Source: an uncultured Arthrobacter sp. (GTDB lineage: Bacteria > Actinomycetota > Actinomycetes > Actinomycetales > Micrococcaceae). Taken from it: a stretch of DNA of 19,383 nt. This document shows positions 15,890-19,383 of the stretch, piece by piece. Where the stretch lies: positions 1-19,383 of the forward strand of contig CALMVY010000105.1 of NCBI GenBank assembly GCA_937873245.1, given 5' to 3'. The number at the start of each line of letters is the position of its first letter. Position 1 is the first letter of the stretch. The position numbers and the translations under genes are program-made. The notes under the pieces are model-generated. The model made no database searches and was not told the origin of the DNA. It saw only the letters and a program-made list of their open reading frames with translations.

Positions 15890-15941
15890 TCAGCTGAAAA
15901 CAACGGGATCAGTTGAATTCAGCGGCTCAGTTGAAGACAAC
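15890..15941. repeat. Three short tandem repeats overlapping the purU stop
   Basis: Three copies of a 15-base unit of the form TCAGyTGAAnnCArC start at 15890, 15909 and 15927, with periods of 19 and 18 bases. The third contains the last five codons of purU and its stop, so the other two look like decayed tandem copies of the gene's 3' end. Confidence 0.65.
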
Positions 15942-16787
15942 CGTCCGGTTCCCGTCCAGCAGGACCCGGTGCTCGGCATGCCACTGCACCGCCTGGGCCA
16001 GGGTGCGGCCCTCCACGTCGCGGCCCATCTGGACGAACTGTTCGGCCGTGCGCCGGTGGTCCACGCGGATGACTTCCTGCTCGATGATCGGGCCCTCGTC
16101 CAGGGCGGCCGTCACATAGTGCGCGGTGGCGCCGATGAGCTTCACGCCGCGGGCGTGCGCCTGGTGGTAGGGCTTGGCGCCCTTGAAGGACGGCAGGAAG
16201 GAGTGGTGGATGTTGATGGCCTTGCCGGTCAGCTCCTGGCACAGTTCGTCGGAGATGATCTGCATGTAGCGGGCCAGGACCGTGAGCTCGACGTCATGCT
16301 CGGCCATCAGGGCCCGCAGTTCATCCTCGGCCTGGACTTTGGTGGCCGGGGTGACCGGGATGTGGTGGAAGGGGATGCCGTAGAACTCGGCCAGGCCCGC
16401 GAGGTCGCGGTGGTTGGAGACAATCGCCGGGATCTCGATCGGCAGGGTGCCGGAGCGCTGCAGGAACAGCAGGTCATTGAGGCAGTGCGCCGAGGTGCTG
16501 GCCATCAGCAGCGTGCGGACCTTCCGGCCGGCCGGGTTCAGGCTCCACTGCATGCCGAACGCCTGGGCTACAGGTTCCAGCGCGGCCTGGAGCTCCAGCT
16601 GGGAGGCCGCCGTCGTGGCCTCGACGCGCATAAAAAAGGTGCCGGTGCTCTGGCTGCCGTACTGCTGCGAGTCCGTAATATTGCAGCCCGCGACGAGCAG
16701 GGCGCCGGCGACGGCGTGCACGATTCCGGGGCGGTCCGGGCAGGAGAGGGTCAGGATGTAGGAAGCAGTCAGCTGGTCGTCAGTCAC
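15927..16787 (-). CDS. purU: Formyltetrahydrofolate deformylase
   Basis: PurU hydrolyses 10-formyl-THF to formate and THF, balancing the one-carbon pool and feeding formate to purine synthesis. The 286-residue product has an N-terminal ACT regulatory domain (about 8-85, starting YILTLSCPDRPGIVHAV) and a formyltransferase-fold domain. The catalytic triad of the family is present: N192 and H194 in INIHHSFLPSFKG and D230 in AALDEGPIIEQEV. GTG 16787 is chosen because homology begins there; the frame runs 68 codons upstream with low-complexity Arg/Pro sequence through the glyA leader. TAGGCT ends seven bases before the GTG and no ribosome site exists, so a leaderless transcript is likely. The gene is divergent from glyA-folD, which act in the same pathway. 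Confidence 0.95.
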   Translation of the reverse strand: MTDDQLTASYILTLSCPDRPGIVHAVAGALLVAGCNITDSQQYGSQSTGTFFMRVEATTAASQLELQAALEPVAQAFGMQWSLNPAGRKVRTLLMASTSAHCLNDLLFLQRSGTLPIEIPAIVSNHRDLAGLAEFYGIPFHHIPVTPATKVQAEDELRALMAEHDVELTVLARYMQIISDELCQELTGKAINIHHSFLPSFKGAKPYHQAHARGVKLIGATAHYVTAALDEGPIIEQEVIRVDHRRTAEQFVQMGRDVEGRTLAQAVQWHAEHRVLLDGNRTVVFN

Positions 16788-16794
16788 GGAGGAT

Positions 16795-16824
16795 AGCCTA
16801 CCCGCGGCGGCACTGGGGCCAGTG
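16795..16824 (-). promoter_or_regulatory. Putative leaderless purU promoter and nearby palindrome
   Basis: On the minus strand TAGGCT (16800-16795) lies seven bases before the GTG start, placing transcription start at the initiation codon. The palindrome CACTGG-GG-CCAGTG at 16811-16824 covers roughly where a -35 box would lie and could be an operator. No clear -35 hexamer is visible. Confidence 0.45.
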
Positions 16825-16878
16825 CACGGCTGCGCGCAAGGGCTGGCGCGCGGCTGTGGCCGGGCCGCCGCTCTGGGG

Positions 16879-16884
16879 TAGTCT
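16879..16884 (+). promoter_or_regulatory. Putative -10 box of glyA-folD
   Basis: TAGTCT lies five bases before the GGGTCG start of the riboswitch, so transcription would begin near 16890, exactly at the aptamer. No convincing -35 is visible. Confidence 0.45.
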
Positions 16885-16885
16885 G

Positions 16886-16963
16886 GACGGGTCGCAACTG
16901 GCGTTGGGTGGCTAACCACCAGGGAGCGGCATTCACGCAGACCACGGATCGTACGCCTGGGCC
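16886..16963 (+). ncRNA. ZTP (pfl) riboswitch upstream of glyA-folD
   Basis: The sequence follows the pfl/ZTP aptamer pattern. It has GGGTCGCAACTGGCG (16889-16903), a short hairpin GGTGG-CTAA-CCACC (16907-16920), the conserved AGGGAGCG (16921-16928), a variable arm, and the terminal CGCCTGGGC (16954-16962) that forms the pseudoknot. The ZTP class senses ZTP/ZMP (AICAR nucleotides), which build up when 10-formyl-THF is short, and turns on one-carbon genes such as glyA and folD. Gene context fits exactly. Assigned by recognised consensus; a covariance-model search would confirm it. Confidence 0.87.
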
Positions 16964-17140
16964 GAGGGTCATGTTTTCCGGTTGGCAGCACCCGCTGCCG
17001 GCCCGCATCGGTACCCCTCTCACGGGGGCCGGTCCCCTTGGCACGTCCCCATCATCCGGGGCCGTAATTTAGGGGCGCCGCCGCGGGCCAGCCGGTAACC
17101 TGACCTTAAGCAGTGCCCGTTGCCTAGCCAGGAGTTCCCC
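16964..17140 (+). promoter_or_regulatory. glyA leader and expression platform after the riboswitch
   Basis: These 177 bases carry small hairpins: GGCAGC-ACCC-GCTGCC (16984-16999), CCCC/GGGG (17014-17027) and CCCC/GGGG (17047-17061). The last is followed by CCGTAATTTAG, not a clean T-run, so an intrinsic terminator is possible but not clear. The glyA ribosome site CCAGGAG (17128-17134) lies at the end. Control by termination or by masking of this site cannot be decided by eye. Confidence 0.45.
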
Positions 17141-18442
17141 GTGACCACCTCCCTTAGCCTTTCGTCCGCCGCAGTGAGCAACCAGCCGCTGGCCGACCTC
17201 GATCCCGAAATCGCCGCCGTTCTGGCCCAGGAGCTCGGCCGCCAGCGCGGCACCCTGGAAATGATCGCCTCCGAGAACTTCGCCCCCCGGGCCGTCATGG
17301 AGGCCCAGGGCTCGGTCCTGACCAACAAGTACGCCGAGGGCTACCCCGGCCGCCGCTACTACGGCGGCTGCGAATACGTCGACATCGCCGAGCAGCTCGC
17401 GATCGACCGTGTGAAGGAACTGTTCGGCGCCGAGTACGCCAACGTCCAGCCGCACTCCGGCGCCCAGGCCAACGCCGCGGCCCTCTCCGCCATGATCACC
17501 CCGGGCGACAAGATCCTCGGCCTGTCCCTGGCCCACGGCGGCCACCTGACCCACGGCATGAAGCTCAACTTCTCCGGCAAGCTGTACAACGTCGCCGCGT
17601 ACCAGGTCGAGGAAGACAACTTCCGCATCGACATGGACAAGCTGCGCGCGCAGGCCATCGCCGAGAAGCCCCAGGTGATCATCGCCGGCTGGTCCGCCTA
17701 CCCGCGCCACCTGGACTTCGCGGCCTTCCGCTCGATCGCCGACGAGGTCGGCGCCCTGCTCTGGACGGACATGGCGCACTTCGCCGGCCTCGTGGCCGCC
17801 GGGCTGCACCCGAGCCCGGTCCCGCACTCCGACGTCGTCACCTCCACGGTGCACAAGACCCTCGCCGGGCCCCGCTCCGGCGTGATCCTGGCCAAGCAGG
17901 AGTGGGCCAAGAAGATCAACTCCAACGTCTTCCCGGGCCAGCAGGGCGGACCGCTGATGCACGTCATCGCCGCCAAGGCCGTCGCGTTCAAGATCGCCGG
18001 CACGGCGGAATTCAAGGAGCGCCAGGAGCGCGTCCTGGAAGGCGCCCGGATCATCGCCGACCGCCTGAACCAGGCCGATGTGTCCGACGCCGGCGTCTCG
18101 GTCCTGACCGGCGGGACCGACGTGCACCTGGTCCTGGTGGACCTGCGCAACTCCCAGCTCGACGGCCAGCAGGCCGAAGACCTCCTGCACTCGGTGGGCA
18201 TCACGGTCAACCGCAACGCCGTCCCCTTCGATCCGCGCCCGCCGATGGTCACCTCCGGCCTGCGCATCGGCACCCCGGCCCTGGCAACGCGGGGCTTCGG
18301 CGCCGACGAGTTCACCGAGGTCGCGGAGATCATCGCCACCGCGCTGAAGGCCGGTTCCGCCACGGACGTCGAGGCGCTCCAGTCCCGCGTGGACAAGCTC
18401 GCCGCCGACTTCCCGCTGTACCCGCAGCACGAGCAGTGGTAG
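17141..18442 (+). CDS. glyA: Serine hydroxymethyltransferase
   Basis: GlyA is a PLP enzyme that converts serine and THF to glycine and 5,10-methylene-THF, the main entry of one-carbon units. The 433-residue product starts at GTG 17141, with AGGAG six bases upstream; an in-frame TTG at 17120 lacks a site. Family segments include LEMIASENFAPRAVMEAQGS, YPGRRYYGGCEYVD, NVQPHSGAQAN, LSLAHGGHLTHG, WTDMAHFAGLVAAG and the PLP-binding lysine K239 in STVHKTLAGPRSG. FPGQQGGPLMHVIAAKAVAF follows, and the C-terminal domain is complete. The stop codon is three bases before the folD ATG, so the two genes form an operon. A ZTP riboswitch in the 250-base leader predicts induction when folate-bound formyl groups are scarce. 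Confidence 0.97.
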   Translation: MTTSLSLSSAAVSNQPLADLDPEIAAVLAQELGRQRGTLEMIASENFAPRAVMEAQGSVLTNKYAEGYPGRRYYGGCEYVDIAEQLAIDRVKELFGAEYANVQPHSGAQANAAALSAMITPGDKILGLSLAHGGHLTHGMKLNFSGKLYNVAAYQVEEDNFRIDMDKLRAQAIAEKPQVIIAGWSAYPRHLDFAAFRSIADEVGALLWTDMAHFAGLVAAGLHPSPVPHSDVVTSTVHKTLAGPRSGVILAKQEWAKKINSNVFPGQQGGPLMHVIAAKAVAFKIAGTAEFKERQERVLEGARIIADRLNQADVSDAGVSVLTGGTDVHLVLVDLRNSQLDGQQAEDLLHSVGITVNRNAVPFDPRPPMVTSGLRIGTPALATRGFGADEFTEVAEIIATALKAGSATDVEALQSRVDKLAADFPLYPQHEQW

Positions 18443-18445
18443 GCC

Positions 18446-19378
18446 ATGACTTCTGCAGAGACAGCAAAAACAGCTGAAACCGCGCGGATCCTTGACGGCA
18501 AAGCCACCGCCGCCACGATCAAGGCCGAACTGACCGAACGCGTCGCCGTCCTGAAAGCCAAGGGCATCGTCCCGGGCCTGGGCACCATCCTGGTGGGCTC
18601 GGACCCGGGCAGCACCTGGTACGTCGGCGGCAAGCACAAGGACTGCGCCGAGGTGGGCATCACCTCCATCCGGCGCGACCTGCCGGAGGAGACCACGCAG
18701 GAGGAGCTCCTGGCCGTGGTCCGGGAGCTCAACGAGAACCCGGACTGCACCGGCTACATCGTCCAGCTGCCGCTGCCCAAGCACATCGACCAGGACGTCA
18801 TCCTGGAGGCCATGGATCCGGACAAGGACGCCGACGGCCTGCACCCGATGAACCTCGGCCGGCTGGTGGCCAACGTCAGCGGCCCCATGAAGTCCCCGCT
18901 GCCGTGCACCCCCAAGGGCTGCGTGGAGCTGCTCACCCGGCACGGCATCAACCTCAACGGCAAGCGTGTGCTCGTCGTGGGCCGCGGCGTCACGATCGGC
19001 CGGCCGGTGGGGCTGCTGCTCACCCGCAAGGACGTCAACGCCACCGTCGTCCTGGCGCACACCGGGACCGTGGACCTGCCCGCCGAACTCCGGCAGGCCG
19101 ACGTCGTCATCGCCGCGGCCGGCCAGCCGCACATGATCAAGGCGGAGGACCTCAAGCCCGGCGCGATCGTGCTCGACGTCGGCGTCAGCCGCGTCGACGA
19201 CGGTTCCGGCAAGGCTGTGGTCACCGGTGACGTGGACCCCGCGGCGGCCGACGTCGCCGCCTGGCTCTCCCCGAATCCCGGGGGAGTGGGGCCGATGACC
19301 CGCGCCATGCTGCTGGCCAACGTGGTGGAAACCGCGGAACGCCACGCTGCCGGCGAAGCAACGTCCGGCGACGCCTAG
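18446..19378 (+). CDS. folD: Bifunctional methylene-THF dehydrogenase / methenyl-THF cyclohydrolase
   Basis: FolD oxidises 5,10-methylene-THF (NADP+) and hydrolyses the methenyl form to 10-formyl-THF in the cytoplasm, using the product of GlyA encoded just upstream. The 310-residue protein has the catalytic Y59xxxK63 motif in STWYVGGKHKDC, YIVQLPLPKHID with the QLPLP signature (107-111), DKDADGLHP (126-134), the Rossmann loop VVGRGVTIGRPVG (about 178-189), and SPNPGGVGPMTRAML near the end. Its N-terminus is about 10 residues longer than E. coli FolD, with an Ala/Thr/Glu-rich start (MTSAETAKTAETARILDG); ATG 18446 is preferred because it directly follows the glyA stop. The gene ends five bases before the window edge, so any further operon member is unseen. 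Confidence 0.97.
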   Translation: MTSAETAKTAETARILDGKATAATIKAELTERVAVLKAKGIVPGLGTILVGSDPGSTWYVGGKHKDCAEVGITSIRRDLPEETTQEELLAVVRELNENPDCTGYIVQLPLPKHIDQDVILEAMDPDKDADGLHPMNLGRLVANVSGPMKSPLPCTPKGCVELLTRHGINLNGKRVLVVGRGVTIGRPVGLLLTRKDVNATVVLAHTGTVDLPAELRQADVVIAAAGQPHMIKAEDLKPGAIVLDVGVSRVDDGSGKAVVTGDVDPAAADVAAWLSPNPGGVGPMTRAMLLANVVETAERHAAGEATSGDA

Positions 19379-19383
19379 GCCCG

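Noticed and set aside
16788..16991. 68-codon N-terminal extension of purU
   Set aside because: Arg/Pro-rich low-complexity sequence that overlaps the glyA promoter and riboswitch on the other strand; family homology starts at the GTG at 16787.
17069..19345. 758-codon open frame antisense to glyA-folD
   Set aside because: It mirrors two certain enzymes with conserved active sites; long antisense frames are expected from GC-rich codon bias. The product is compositionally biased and unrecognisable.

Overview
The window looks like a chromosomal segment from a high-GC actinobacterium, most likely Arthrobacter, Pseudarthrobacter or a close relative in the Micrococcaceae. This is inferred from the strong G/C third-position bias, actinobacterial promoter and start habits (GTG starts, TAnnnT boxes placed directly before starts), a monomeric NADP isocitrate dehydrogenase, and the protein types. 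No tRNA, rRNA, CRISPR array, prophage or insertion sequence is visible. It reads as core chromosome punctuated by short intergenic repeats.

Layout. 1-1149: C-terminal half of monomeric isocitrate dehydrogenase (+), closed by a hairpin terminator. 1360-3579: large-subunit catalase/HPII-type katE (+), with a promoter that overlaps a 14-nt palindrome and a 40-nt perfect inverted repeat as a probable two-way terminator. 4215-5525 and 3673-4218: a membrane Ser/Thr kinase and a translationally coupled lipoprotein (-). 5526-6092: mostly non-coding and repeat-rich, with one doubtful small ORF. 6093-7352: secreted Pro/Ala-rich protein (-). 7460-8530: Gfo/Idh/MocA oxidoreductase (-). 8531-8750: 32-nt tandem repeats and a terminator. 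8751-12790: sugar ABC importer operon gguA-gguB-chvE (-). 12921-14111: ROK-family regulator (-). 14251-14769: gamma-carbonic-anhydrase-like protein (-), divergent from 14931-15446, a DUF2231-type membrane protein (+). 15455-15868: small methyltransferase (-). 15927-16787: purU (-). 17141-18442 and 18446-19378: glyA-folD (+), preceded by a ZTP (pfl) riboswitch.

How the genes work together. Two modules stand out. The sugar module has a ROK repressor whose own upstream region and that of gguA carry near-identical 27-nt elements (22/27 identical) overlapping the -35 boxes, so autoregulation plus control of the transporter is a concrete prediction. The one-carbon module has glyA and folD, which make and interconvert folate one-carbon units, under a ZTP riboswitch that reports low 10-formyl-THF. 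The divergent purU removes 10-formyl-THF and appears to be made from a leaderless mRNA that lacks the riboswitch.

I found no clear, wholly new multi-gene system. The best leads are the duplicated ROK operator, the kinase-lipoprotein pair, the disordered secreted protein, and several families of short intergenic repeats.
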